This document shows positions 6,731-13,847 of a stretch of 18,397 nt of DNA, one piece after another. Every line of letters begins with the position of its first letter. Positions within the stretch are counted from its first letter, which is position 1. Under the pieces are notes generated by a model, which had not been told where the DNA came from, did not search any database, and saw only the letters and a list, made by a program, of their open reading frames with translations. The stretch lies in contig CAZVIK010000065.1 in NCBI GenBank assembly GCA_964627045.1, forward strand, positions 1 through 18,397, written 5' to 3'. The translations under genes were made by a program, and so were the position numbers. This stretch comes from CAZVIK01 sp964627045 (lineage in GTDB: Bacteria; Acidobacteriota; Terriglobia; Bryobacterales; Bryobacteraceae).

Positions 6731-7798
6731 TCACCGTCCCGTGATCCGGTGGTACTCCCGGATGCGGCGGTGCAGGACCTTGTCGCGCCGTTTTCGATCG
6801 AGCGCGGTGAGCGGGTCGGCCATCGCTTCATGGCGCTGCACCTCGGCCGAGAGTTTCCGATAGCTCTCCAGGCGATCCGGCGGCAATGAGCCCCCGGCCA
6901 CCGCTTGCGCCACGGCGCAACCGTCTTCTCCCGCGTGCGCGCAGTTGCGGAACCGGCATCCGCGGGCGATAGCCGCGATCTCGTCGAAGGTCTCCTCCAC
7001 GCTCTCCTGTCCGGCCCAAAGCTGTAGTTCGCGCATGCCGGGCGTGTCGATGAGCGCGCCACCGCCGGGCAACGGGACCAGTTCACGTCGCGTCGTGGTG
7101 TGACGGCCGCGGCTGTCGGAAGCGCGCACGACTCCGGTCGCCTGGCGCTCGTCGCCGATGAGGCCGTTGACGATGGCCGACTTGCCCACGCCCGAGGAGC
7201 CGAGCAGCGCCACCGTCCGGCCCCAAGCCAGAAACGCGCGCAGTGGATCGAGGCCGCCGGCCGCCAGCGTGTTCGTCGCGATCACGGCGGCATGGCGCGC
7301 CACGGCCGCCGTCTCCGATAGGCGCGCGGCCACATCGCCGCACAAGTCCGACTTGTTGAGGACCACGACCGCTGGAACGCGCGCCTCGGCGGCGAGCGTC
7401 AGATAGCGCTCCAGGCGGCGCAGGTTGAAATCGGCGTCCAGTCCGCAGACCACGAAGACCAGGTCGATGTTGGCAGCCAGCGGCTGCACGTGCTCACGCC
7501 GCCCCGCCGCCCGGCGCGCAAAGACGCTCCGGCGCGGCAACACCGCTTCGACGATGGCGAATTCGGGTTCCACGAGGCGCGCGGCCACCCAATCGCCGGT
7601 GACAGGCAAATCCGCGGCGTCCCGCGCGTCGAACCGCAACGCGCCGGAGGGCTCCGCTTCGCACTCGCCGGCTTCCGTAAGTAACCGGTAACGCTCCCGC
7701 TGCGCGGCCGCGACGCGCGCCAACTGCAGGCCGCGCGCGGAGCAGGGTTCCATTAAACGGCGGACGGTCTCGTCCGCACCCAGAGATTCCAGAAACAT
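6731..7798 (-). CDS. rsgA: Ribosome small subunit-dependent GTPase A
   Basis: The 355-residue protein has the circularly permuted GTPase order diagnostic of RsgA/YjeQ. An N-terminal OB-fold (about 25-110) is followed by G4 NKSD (148-151), then G1 GSSGVGKS (200-207), the G2 RHTTTRR region (232-238) and G3 DTPG (251-254). The C-terminal zinc finger uses C281, C286, H288 and C294. RsgA helps mature the 30S subunit and checks the decoding centre late in assembly. A GGAG motif ends 9 bases before the ATG. The gene is divergent from the OmpA-like gene and converges with the toxin gene. Nothing in the sequence looks damaged. Confidence 0.97.
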   Translation of the reverse strand: MFLESLGADETVRRLMEPCSARGLQLARVAAAQRERYRLLTEAGECEAEPSGALRFDARDAADLPVTGDWVAARLVEPEFAIVEAVLPRRSVFARRAAGRREHVQPLAANIDLVFVVCGLDADFNLRRLERYLTLAAEARVPAVVVLNKSDLCGDVAARLSETAAVARHAAVIATNTLAAGGLDPLRAFLAWGRTVALLGSSGVGKSAIVNGLIGDERQATGVVRASDSRGRHTTTRRELVPLPGGGALIDTPGMRELQLWAGQESVEETFDEIAAIARGCRFRNCAHAGEDGCAVAQAVAGGSLPPDRLESYRKLSAEVQRHEAMADPLTALDRKRRDKVLHRRIREYHRITGR

Positions 7799-7905
7799 GA
7801 CGGTCGGCTCCGAAAAGTTAAGGGAAACGGGCCAGGGAGGACAACACTTCTCCCCGAGGGCTGGAAGGGTCGCCGATAATGGCGCTAGCGGACAGTCATC
7901 AAGTA

Positions 7906-7925
7906 CCTGCTTTCAAGTTAGCAGG
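7906..7925 (+). repeat. Small hairpin in the rsgA/ompA intergenic region
   Basis: CCTGCT (7906-7911) and AGCAGG (7920-7925) pair perfectly around TTCAAGTT. The core GCTTTCAAG also occurs, on the opposite strand, in the hairpin after ilvE. This suggests a degenerate member of the same palindromic repeat family. Confidence 0.4.
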
Positions 7926-7965
7926 CGCGGCGGACCTTCGGCAACGCGGCCACCGCCCGCCGTTG

Positions 7966-7984
7966 TATACTCTGGCCGGAGGAG
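7966..7984 (+). promoter_or_regulatory. -10 box and Shine-Dalgarno sequence of the OmpA-like gene
   Basis: TATACT (7966-7971) is a good -10 hexamer. A strong GGAGGAG (7978-7984) follows, 6 bases before the ATG at 7991. The implied leader is only about 13 bases and consists almost entirely of the ribosome-binding site. No clear -35 is visible. Confidence 0.5.
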
Positions 7985-7990
7985 AGAGCC

Positions 7991-8812
7991 ATGATCCGGT
8001 TCCGTTCCGCCCTGCTTTTCCCGCTCGCGTTCCTGGTCCTGCCGCTGGCCGCGCAAGAGGACGACGCCGGGTGCAAAGACCATTCCCTGCTCACGCGCAT
8101 GCCCGGTTTCTACATCGATTCCTGCGACACACAGGAGTTCGACACCGAGGATTTCATTTCCGGCGACGAGAGCCGCACCACGGTCGAAGGCAAGAAGACC
8201 GAGATCAAGTACGTCGCCAAAGAGGGCGCGCGAAAGACCAGCGAACTGCAACTTCTCCGCAACACCCTCAACGCCGTCAAACAGGCGGGTGGCGCGGTGC
8301 TGTGGACCAACGAACGCGCCGGCCGCGGCACCGCGCGGTTCAGCGCCGGGGGACGGGAAACCTGGCTGTCGGTACGCGCCTACGACCAGGGCGAATCCTA
8401 CACGCTCGTCTTCGTTGAAAAGGAGGCGATGGCGCAGGAAGTCACCGCCGCCGCCATGCTTGCCGCGCTGAACCAGGACGGCCGCATCGCGCTCAACATC
8501 CAGTTCGATTTCGGCAAGGCGACGATCAAGCCCGAGTCGCTGCCCATCGTCGAACAGATGGCCGCGCTGCTTTCCGGCAACCCGTCGCTGAACGTCGCGG
8601 TCGAGGGCCATACCGACAGCGTGGGTGCGGCGGCCGCGAATCAAGCGCTTTCGGAATCGCGCGCCAACGCGGTGGTGGCCGAACTGGTGAAGCGCGGCAT
8701 CGCCGCGGGGCGCATGACGGCGGCGGGCTTCGGCCCGTCCCGGCCCGTGGCCGATAACGCTACCGAAGAGGGCCGCGCCAAGAACCGCCGCGTCGAGTTG
8801 GTGAAACGGTAG
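7991..8812 (+). CDS. OmpA-family protein with C-terminal peptidoglycan-binding domain
   Basis: The 273-residue protein has a signal peptide (residues 1-21, ending LPLAAQ) and a C-terminal OmpA-like domain from about 165. This domain contains IQFDFGKATIKPES (170-183), VEGHTDSVG (204-212) and LSESRANAVVAELVKRGI (220-237). It also has the terminal NRRVEL helix with R266/R267, which in the family contact diaminopimelate of peptidoglycan. The N-terminal part is not a beta-barrel. It has the segment CKDHSLLTRMPGFYIDSC (28-45), whose two cysteines could form a disulfide, and a soluble region up to about 150. It is therefore likely a periplasmic or outer-membrane-associated anchor, not a porin. A consensus Shine-Dalgarno sequence fixes the start. 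Confidence 0.9.
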   Translation: MIRFRSALLFPLAFLVLPLAAQEDDAGCKDHSLLTRMPGFYIDSCDTQEFDTEDFISGDESRTTVEGKKTEIKYVAKEGARKTSELQLLRNTLNAVKQAGGAVLWTNERAGRGTARFSAGGRETWLSVRAYDQGESYTLVFVEKEAMAQEVTAAAMLAALNQDGRIALNIQFDFGKATIKPESLPIVEQMAALLSGNPSLNVAVEGHTDSVGAAAANQALSESRANAVVAELVKRGIAAGRMTAAGFGPSRPVADNATEEGRAKNRRVELVKR

Positions 8813-8833
8813 GGGCTTGCCGTTGGCAAGCCC
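8813..8833 (+). terminator. Hairpin directly after the OmpA-like gene
   Basis: GGGCTTGCC and GGCAAGCCC form a perfect 9-bp stem with a 3-base loop, beginning at the base after the stop codon. There is no T-run after it, so termination would be inefficient or factor-assisted. A second small hairpin (GCGTTC/GAACGC) follows before the convergent gene ends at 8918. Confidence 0.45.
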
Positions 8834-8917
8834 AAGACGGGGACAGGCGCGGTGTTTCCGGGTTGGGCATGGCGGCGCCACACCCCTCTGGGGGCGTTCG
8901 TGAGAACGCGCCTGGCG

Positions 8918-10156
8918 CTACGCCGGTGTGTCGTACTCGAGTAGCCGCCGCTCGCCCTGAAGGGCGCGGAGCGCGGTGGCGTCCTGTGTGACTTCCAGTG
9001 TGCCGAGGTACTGTTTGTTTTCGTCGCGCACGGCGAAGTAGCGTATGTGCACGAAGCGCCCGTGCAACGTGATCCAGAACTCAGCCACGTTCTGCCGGCC
9101 CTCGCGGAAATCCGAAAGGATGCGTTCGACCACATCGACGCTCTTCGGCGGATGGCAGTTCTGCACTTTGCGTCCGATGATGGCAACGCTGCGGGCGAAC
9201 ACGCGGTCCGGGCCCTCGCTGAAGAACGCCACGCGGTCGTCGGCGTCCACGAAGGTGATGTCCACAGGCAGCGAGTTGAAAAGCCCGATCAACTGGTTGA
9301 GCGCCAGGTTGCCGGTTGGAAACTGAATCCCCTCGGTCCCGGCGAGCTTCATTCCGGCCTTCACGACGGACTCGGCCGGGCGGTAGCCCTGGCGCGGCTC
9401 CACCAGGCACCAGCCGTAGCGCGGGCTGGCCAGCCAAATCTCGGCCCAGTCGTCTTCGGTGAAGGTGTCCTGGCACATTCGCAGGAGGATGTTGTCCTCC
9501 TTGTACATCATCTCCTCGACCGCACCGAGCGCCGCCGCGCCCAGCCGCGCCGCCACGGGCTTCCAGGGGCCCGCCGCCGTCCCCGTCGCGTGCAGAGCGG
9601 AACCGAGCAGCTTCAGCAGTCCGCGCACCTCGTCGTCCTTGGCCCACATCACTTTCGAGGGACCGGTAATCCCGTGCAGCTCCAGTTTCGGGAAGAAAGC
9701 GTTCTCCTTACGCTGGTAGTGCTTCTCGATGTCCATCAGGTCGTTGTACGCCTGCCGCCAGGCGAACAGCGGCTCGGAGGCGTCGGCCGCGTCGTCCAGC
9801 GCCGAGATTTCCGCCATCGCCTTGCGCGCGCGCTCGACGGCCTCGCGCAGCGCCTGGTTTTCGCGGCGGAAGGTGTCGGCGGGGTGTCCGGGGAGGACCG
9901 GCGTGGAAACCAGCGGCACCAGCACCTCACGAGTCACCTGCGAGTGCAGGTCGCACATGCTCTGGACCTCTTGGACCGGCATGCCTTCGGCCATCAGTTC
10001 CTGCTCCATGGCGACGATCTCCGCGTAGTCGGTTTCGCTCACCATGGCCTTCAATTGGGCTTTGACCTCGTCGGGGGACTTCCCGGCGTGCAGATGCTTG
10101 ATGATCGCTTTCAGCGTCCGGATACGGTTTGCCTTGTTGTCCAGAAGTTCGCTCAT
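8918..10156 (-). CDS. DUF438-hemerythrin-PAS protein (probable oxygen, NO or redox sensor)
   Basis: The 412-residue protein begins with a DUF438 region at about 1-75 (NRIRTLKAIIKHLHAGKSP onward). A hemerythrin-like helical bundle covers about 85-245. Candidate di-iron ligands are H71, H91, H146 (KHYQRKENAFFP, with E151) and E215 or nearby acids; H161 lies in a conserved LELHG segment. A PAS domain at about 290-400 ends the protein, with GRKVQNCHPPKS (328-339) and FAVRDENKQYLGTLEVTQD. There is no membrane segment or output domain, so it is a cytosolic sensor or iron-binding protein. The start at 10156 is chosen because AGGAGG ends 6 bases upstream. A longer frame with 36 extra residues would place the ribosome-binding site inside the gene. 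It converges on the OmpA-like gene. Confidence 0.9.
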   Translation of the reverse strand: MSELLDNKANRIRTLKAIIKHLHAGKSPDEVKAQLKAMVSETDYAEIVAMEQELMAEGMPVQEVQSMCDLHSQVTREVLVPLVSTPVLPGHPADTFRRENQALREAVERARKAMAEISALDDAADASEPLFAWRQAYNDLMDIEKHYQRKENAFFPKLELHGITGPSKVMWAKDDEVRGLLKLLGSALHATGTAAGPWKPVAARLGAAALGAVEEMMYKEDNILLRMCQDTFTEDDWAEIWLASPRYGWCLVEPRQGYRPAESVVKAGMKLAGTEGIQFPTGNLALNQLIGLFNSLPVDITFVDADDRVAFFSEGPDRVFARSVAIIGRKVQNCHPPKSVDVVERILSDFREGRQNVAEFWITLHGRFVHIRYFAVRDENKQYLGTLEVTQDATALRALQGERRLLEYDTPA

Positions 10157-10271
10157 GTGCATCCTCCTTCGGTGCGGATGAGCCCAGATTAGCAGCGGGC
10201 GCAGGCGGCCACTAGGACCAAAGTCACAGGAGCCGAAAATCCGAAATCGGTGCGCGAACGGCAAGGGAGGC

Positions 10272-10320
10272 GGGGCGGGCGCCGCGAACCGGCGAAAGTG
10301 CGTGCCCGCCCCACGTGGGG
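10272..10320. repeat. Long GC-rich palindromes between thuA-like and DUF438 genes
   Basis: GGGGCGGGC (10272-10280) and GCCCGCCCC (10304-10312) are perfectly complementary around a 23-base loop, which itself contains GCCG/CGGC. Overlapping this, CCCCACGTGGGG (10309-10320) is a perfect 12-base palindrome, 4 bases after the stop of the ThuA-like gene. No T-run is present. It could be a factor-dependent terminator or a palindromic repeat. The rest of the 168-base gap (10157-10324) holds the DUF438 ribosome-binding site at 10163-10168 and no other clear signal. Confidence 0.45.
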
Positions 10321-10324
10321 GAGA

Positions 10325-11317
10325 TTACGGTTGTTGGCGGCCGGGCGCCGGACCCGCCGGCGCTTGCCCGGGGCCTCCACGCGCGCCGGGAGCCCCGGGA
10401 GCCCGCCCTGGAAACGTCTGCGGCGCGGGTTTCGGAATGTACTTGGCTTTCAGAGACACCGTGTCTGCGGTCGGGAATCCGGCGGGCACCTTTTGCGTGA
10501 CCTTCCCGGTGGCGGCCCACTCGGTTCCCCGTTGCAGCGTGACGATGAAGACCACGCTGGCCATCGCGGCCAGGTCGTGCCCGAGAGTGGTATGGAAGAT
10601 TCGGCCCTTCCCGTAAGTGATGGCCATCAGCACGGGCTCATGGAACCCCGTGCCTCGGTTCTCCGGGTCGGAATACGCCGTGGCGATGATATTCATGTTC
10701 TCGCCGGGGCCGCGCATCCGGTCGTAGAGTTCGTCGGCCGCGTGCATCCAGACCTTCGGCAGCCCCTTGGTGATGGGATGCTCAGGGTCGCGAACCTGGA
10801 CGGCGAAGGGCAGGCGCGCGCCGTGGCTTCCGGCGTTCCCCGGGGACTTGTCCGCGATCTTCTCGCCCTTGTCGTTGTAATACCAGTGCGGGCCCGCGTT
10901 CTCGTTGCGTCCCCTCCAGCCGCCGATGCCGGCCATCAGGTTGAATGCGCGCCACTGCGGGAACGAGTTGTCCGCCCCGTGGTAGATCACCACGCCGCCG
11001 CCGCCGCTGACGTAGTCCTCGAACGACTTCTTCAATTCAGCGGACCACTGATCGTCGGTAGTGTCGTAGTTCATGAACACCACCCGGTACCGGCCGAACT
11101 CCGGCCGGAAGCCGCTCATGTCCTGCCCGGGGGCGGGCGAGGTCACCTGATCCACCCGGAACAGCCCGGTCTCCTCCAGCATCTGTTTGATGACTGGAGA
11201 GGTGGGCTCCCAGGGATGGGAGCGGGATTGCTGCCCATCCAGCAGCATGACCGGAATGAGCTCGGCCGCCGGCAGGCACAACACCGGCAGCAGAATAGCG
11301 AGAAGCAACCTTCGCAT
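10325..11317 (-). CDS. Secreted ThuA-like protein with Pro/Gly-rich tail
   Basis: The 330-residue protein has a signal peptide (LLLAILLPVLCLPAAE) and one ThuA domain over about 20-265, a class I glutamine amidotransferase-like fold. Recognisable segments are VVFMNYDTTDDQW (79-91), GGGGVVIYHGADNSFPQWRAF (105-125), WMHAADELYDR (190-200) and GRIFHTTLGHD (238-248). ThuA proteins act in sugar catabolism; rhizobial ThuA works with ThuB, a Gfo/Idh/MocA oxidoreductase, on oxidised disaccharides such as 3-keto-trehalose. The C-terminus (about 297-330) is a Pro/Gly/Ala-rich low-complexity tail. GGAGG ends 7 bases before the ATG. It lies 15 bases after the oxidoreductase gene, so they form an operon. 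The exact substrate is not determinable. Confidence 0.85.
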   Translation of the reverse strand: MRRLLLAILLPVLCLPAAELIPVMLLDGQQSRSHPWEPTSPVIKQMLEETGLFRVDQVTSPAPGQDMSGFRPEFGRYRVVFMNYDTTDDQWSAELKKSFEDYVSGGGGVVIYHGADNSFPQWRAFNLMAGIGGWRGRNENAGPHWYYNDKGEKIADKSPGNAGSHGARLPFAVQVRDPEHPITKGLPKVWMHAADELYDRMRGPGENMNIIATAYSDPENRGTGFHEPVLMAITYGKGRIFHTTLGHDLAAMASVVFIVTLQRGTEWAATGKVTQKVPAGFPTADTVSLKAKYIPKPAPQTFPGRAPGAPGARGGPGQAPAGPAPGRQQP

Positions 11318-11332
11318 GGTTCGTCCTCCCGG

Positions 11333-12934
11333 CTACAGCTTCAGCTCCCAGCCCTTGCGGATGTTCGGGCGCAGGAGCTTGTTGGCCTCTTCGTTGTTGG
11401 TGAAGCGCATCTTCTGGCCGTCCCACAGCAGCTTGCCCGGCACGCGCAACGCGATGGCGCCCAGGGCCAGCCATTCGATGTAGGGCACCGCCACGCTGAA
11501 CTCGGAGCAAGCCGGGACGCCGCCCTTGCAGGCGCGGACCCAATCCATCTGGTGATTCACCGAGCGCGGCAGCAACTGCGGCGGCAACTCGTATTCCTTC
11601 CACCGCGACGCCGGCAGCAGCCAGACGCCTTCGCCGCGCGACGTGGTGGCCATGAAGCCCTTGTCGCCGACGAACAGCGTGCCGTTTCCGGGCACCACGG
11701 GTGCGGCGAATCCACGGGGAGGGCCGCCGGCCATCGGCCCGCGTGCCTGACCGGCGCCCGGCGCTCCGGGAGGCATTCCAGCAGGCATCCCGCCGGGCAT
11801 ACCGCCGCGAGCGGCCGCCCCACCGGGCGCTCCGCCGCGCTGCGCTCCTGCGATGGGCGCGCGCTGTGGCATGCCGCGCCGCAGGAACTCCTCCGGCGGC
11901 GCCGGCCGGCCGCGCTCGGCCAGGTTGTTCATGGGCGGCAACAGTCTCTCGTCTTCGGCCATGCCCGGAGGCGTCGGCCAGTTGCCCTTCATGTTCTGCC
12001 AAACGTTGATGGTGACCGGAGGCATGTTGCCGCGCGCCGGGAACTCGAACCGGAGATGGTCGCCGATGGGCCAGGTGTGGGCGAACGGCTGATCCACGGC
12101 AACGCGCTCTACGCTGGTGGGATGCGCCAGGTGCAGTTGCAGCGCCAGGTGGGCGGGCCCCAGGCAATGCACGATCCAGTCGCCGAGCGAACCGCCGCTG
12201 CTGAAATCGATGAAAGAACGCCACTGCGACACCATGTCGCCGTTGTAGGGCCGGTCGGCCGCCGTGGAAAGCCAAAGATCCCAATCGAGGGTGTCCGGCA
12301 CCGGCTGCGCCGGCGGCGCGTCCTGATAGCTGACGCCCCCGCCGTAGATCCGTCCGGTGAAGGAATGCACCTCACGGACGTTGCCGATCTCGCCCGACCA
12401 GAGGATCTCCGCGCAGACGCGCGTGGCTTCGTGCGAGTAGCCCTGGTTCCCCATCTGGGTGGCGACACGGTATTTCGCCGCCGCGTCCCGCAACAGGCGC
12501 GCCTCCCAGGGGGTGCGCGTGAGCGGTTTCTCGCAATAAACGTGCTTGCCCATCTGCATGCACAGCAGGGCGGCGGGAGTGTGCGTGTGGTCCGGGGTGG
12601 CGATCATCACCGCGTCGATGTTGGACTTCTCCGCGTCCATCATCTTGCGGAAATCGCGATAGGTCTTCGCCTTCGGGAACGCCTGGTAGGCCCGCGCGGC
12701 GCTGGTATCGTTCACGTCGCACAGCGCCACGATGTTCTCGGTCGCCTGGACGCCCCGGACGATTTCCGCGCCACGGCCCCCCGCCCCGATCTGCGCGATG
12801 TTCAGCTTCTCATTGACCGGCTTGTAGCCGAGTGCTTTCAGCGAGGGCTGGCTGCCGAAACCGGCCGCCGGAACCGCGCCGGCCAGCAGCGTGCCATAGA
12901 AGAAATGACGCCTGGAAACTCCACTCTGGTCCAT
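11333..12934 (-). CDS. Tat-exported Gfo/Idh/MocA-family oxidoreductase (ThuB-like position)
   Basis: The 533-residue protein begins with a twin-arginine signal (SRRHFFYGTLLAGA, residues 7-20), so it is exported folded with NAD(P) bound. The Rossmann motif GAGGRG is at 50-55, with LCDVND at 71-76. The sugar-dehydrogenase signature is present as ATPDHTH (112-118) and CEKPLTR (134-140, with K136). GDWIVHCLGPAHLAL (251-265) carries the conserved Asp/His region. An unusual Gly/Pro/Met/Ala-rich stretch at about 357-409 interrupts the C-terminal domain, which resumes at PGNGTLFVGDKG. This makes it longer than typical 330-450 residue members. GGGAGG 8 bases before the ATG fixes the start. It is transcribed ahead of the ThuA-like gene. 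Likely substrates are sugars or 3-keto-sugars, by family and context. Confidence 0.9.
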   Translation of the reverse strand: MDQSGVSRRHFFYGTLLAGAVPAAGFGSQPSLKALGYKPVNEKLNIAQIGAGGRGAEIVRGVQATENIVALCDVNDTSAARAYQAFPKAKTYRDFRKMMDAEKSNIDAVMIATPDHTHTPAALLCMQMGKHVYCEKPLTRTPWEARLLRDAAAKYRVATQMGNQGYSHEATRVCAEILWSGEIGNVREVHSFTGRIYGGGVSYQDAPPAQPVPDTLDWDLWLSTAADRPYNGDMVSQWRSFIDFSSGGSLGDWIVHCLGPAHLALQLHLAHPTSVERVAVDQPFAHTWPIGDHLRFEFPARGNMPPVTINVWQNMKGNWPTPPGMAEDERLLPPMNNLAERGRPAPPEEFLRRGMPQRAPIAGAQRGGAPGGAAARGGMPGGMPAGMPPGAPGAGQARGPMAGGPPRGFAAPVVPGNGTLFVGDKGFMATTSRGEGVWLLPASRWKEYELPPQLLPRSVNHQMDWVRACKGGVPACSEFSVAVPYIEWLALGAIALRVPGKLLWDGQKMRFTNNEEANKLLRPNIRKGWELKL

Positions 12935-13008
12935 CTTTAACACCTCCCTATTAGGTCTGCGGGAATCGCGGCGGCTGCACATCGAGGCCGGCGGCCGGTC
13001 ACGCGTCC

Positions 13009-13037
13009 AACCTAGCAAAGACGCCCGTTTCCTGCAA
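13009..13037 (-). promoter_or_regulatory. Candidate promoter of the oxidoreductase/ThuA operon
   Basis: On the minus strand TTGCAG (13032-13037) is followed by a 17-base spacer and TAGGTT (13009-13014), which is preceded by TGC and so reads as an extended -10. Each hexamer matches consensus only partly. The spacing and the overlap of the -35 with the adjacent palindromic operator support it. An alternative -35, TTGACT, lies at 13062-13067. Confidence 0.35.
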
Positions 13038-13046
13038 ACGTTACCA
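13033..13046. promoter_or_regulatory. LacI-family-type operator upstream of the oxidoreductase/ThuA operon
   Basis: The 14-base TGCAAACGTTACCA has a palindromic AACGTT core and symmetric TG and CA ends (TGnnAACGTTnnCA). This is the layout of LacI/GalR/CcpA-family operators. It lies about 100 bases upstream of the oxidoreductase start and overlaps the candidate -35. No regulator gene is in the window. Confidence 0.5.
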
Positions 13047-13076
13047 CGCCACGTTAAAACAAGTCAACGCCCCTCC

Positions 13077-13094
13077 CGCAAGCCCTGGCCTGCG
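13077..13094 (-). terminator. Weak hairpin after glpF
   Basis: On the minus strand CGCAGGC and GCTTGCG pair (7 bp with one G-U) around CAGG, starting 10 bases past the glpF stop. There is no T-run. It is the only candidate end for the glycerol operon before the next promoter region. Confidence 0.3.
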
Positions 13095-13104
13095 CCTTTC
13101 TCGT

Positions 13105-13833
13105 TCAGAAGTGCAGAATGCGCGCCGCCAGCCCGGCGAGCGCCCCTCCGGCCAGGGGCCCCACGATGGGGACGAAGGCGTAGCTCCAACCCGAGGGGCC
13201 TTTCCCCGCGATCGGAAGTACGGCGTGCATGAGGCGCGGCCCCAGGTCGCGCGCCGGGTTGATGGCGTACCCGGTGGTCCCGCCGAGCGACAGCCCGATT
13301 CCCCACACCAGGCTGGCCACCAGATAGGGCCCAAGGCCCGGCGTCGGATTTCCGCCGGTGACCGCGGCTGAGCCGATGGCCGTCGCCACCAGCACCAGAA
13401 CAACGGTAGCGATCATCTCGGCCAGCAGGTTCGCCGGAATCCGCCGGATGGCGGGCGCCGTGCAGAAGCAGGCTTGCTTGGTGGCCACGTCCGGCGTCAC
13501 ACTCCAGTGCGGGAGGAAACTCAGCCACACCAGTACCGCGCCGCCGGCGGCCCCGGCCAGTTGCGCCGCCCAGAACGGGAGCACCTGCGAATAGTCGCCC
13601 GATTGCACGGCCGCGCCAAGCGTCACCGCCGGATTCAAGTGGCCCGGAGCGCCGCAGGCCAGCGCCGTGAACACGCCGGCCATCACGCCGAAGGCCCACC
13701 CGGCGGTGATCGCCATCCAGCCGGCGCCTTCCGCCTTGGTGCGCTTCAGGCACGCGTTGGCCACCACGCCGTTCCCCAAAAGAATGAGCACCATCGTGCC
13801 CAGAAATTCGCCCACCAGTACGGTGTTGGTCAT
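13105..13833 (-). CDS. glpF: Glycerol uptake facilitator (aquaglyceroporin)
   Basis: The 242-residue inner-membrane protein has the two hallmark MIP half-helix motifs: GHLNPAVTLG with NPA at 67-69, and INPARDLGPR with NPARD at 192-196. The Asp after NPAR marks the glycerol-conducting GlpF subgroup over strict water channels. Six membrane segments fit around these, for example 7-25, 38-58, 88-105, 138-158, 170-187 and 218-237. It lets glycerol diffuse into the cytosol, where GlpK traps it. It lies 14 bases after the glpK stop. No good Shine-Dalgarno sequence precedes this ATG, so translation is probably coupled to glpK. It is the last gene of the glycerol cluster. Confidence 0.94.
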   Translation of the reverse strand: MTNTVLVGEFLGTMVLILLGNGVVANACLKRTKAEGAGWMAITAGWAFGVMAGVFTALACGAPGHLNPAVTLGAAVQSGDYSQVLPFWAAQLAGAAGGAVLVWLSFLPHWSVTPDVATKQACFCTAPAIRRIPANLLAEMIATVVLVLVATAIGSAAVTGGNPTPGLGPYLVASLVWGIGLSLGGTTGYAINPARDLGPRLMHAVLPIAGKGPSGWSYAFVPIVGPLAGGALAGLAARILHF

Positions 13834-13847
13834 GGAAGAAGAGTCTC

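Noticed and set aside
10157..10264. Extended N-terminus (36 residues) for the DUF438 protein
   Set aside because: The strong AGGAGG at 10163-10168 would lie inside the gene. The start at 10156 gives the usual DUF438 beginning.
10250..12940. 896-codon open frame on the plus strand opposite the oxidoreductase and ThuA-like genes
   Set aside because: Its translation is Arg/His/Gly/Pro-rich with no family motif or ribosome-binding site. It is an antisense shadow made by GC-rich third positions of the real minus-strand genes.
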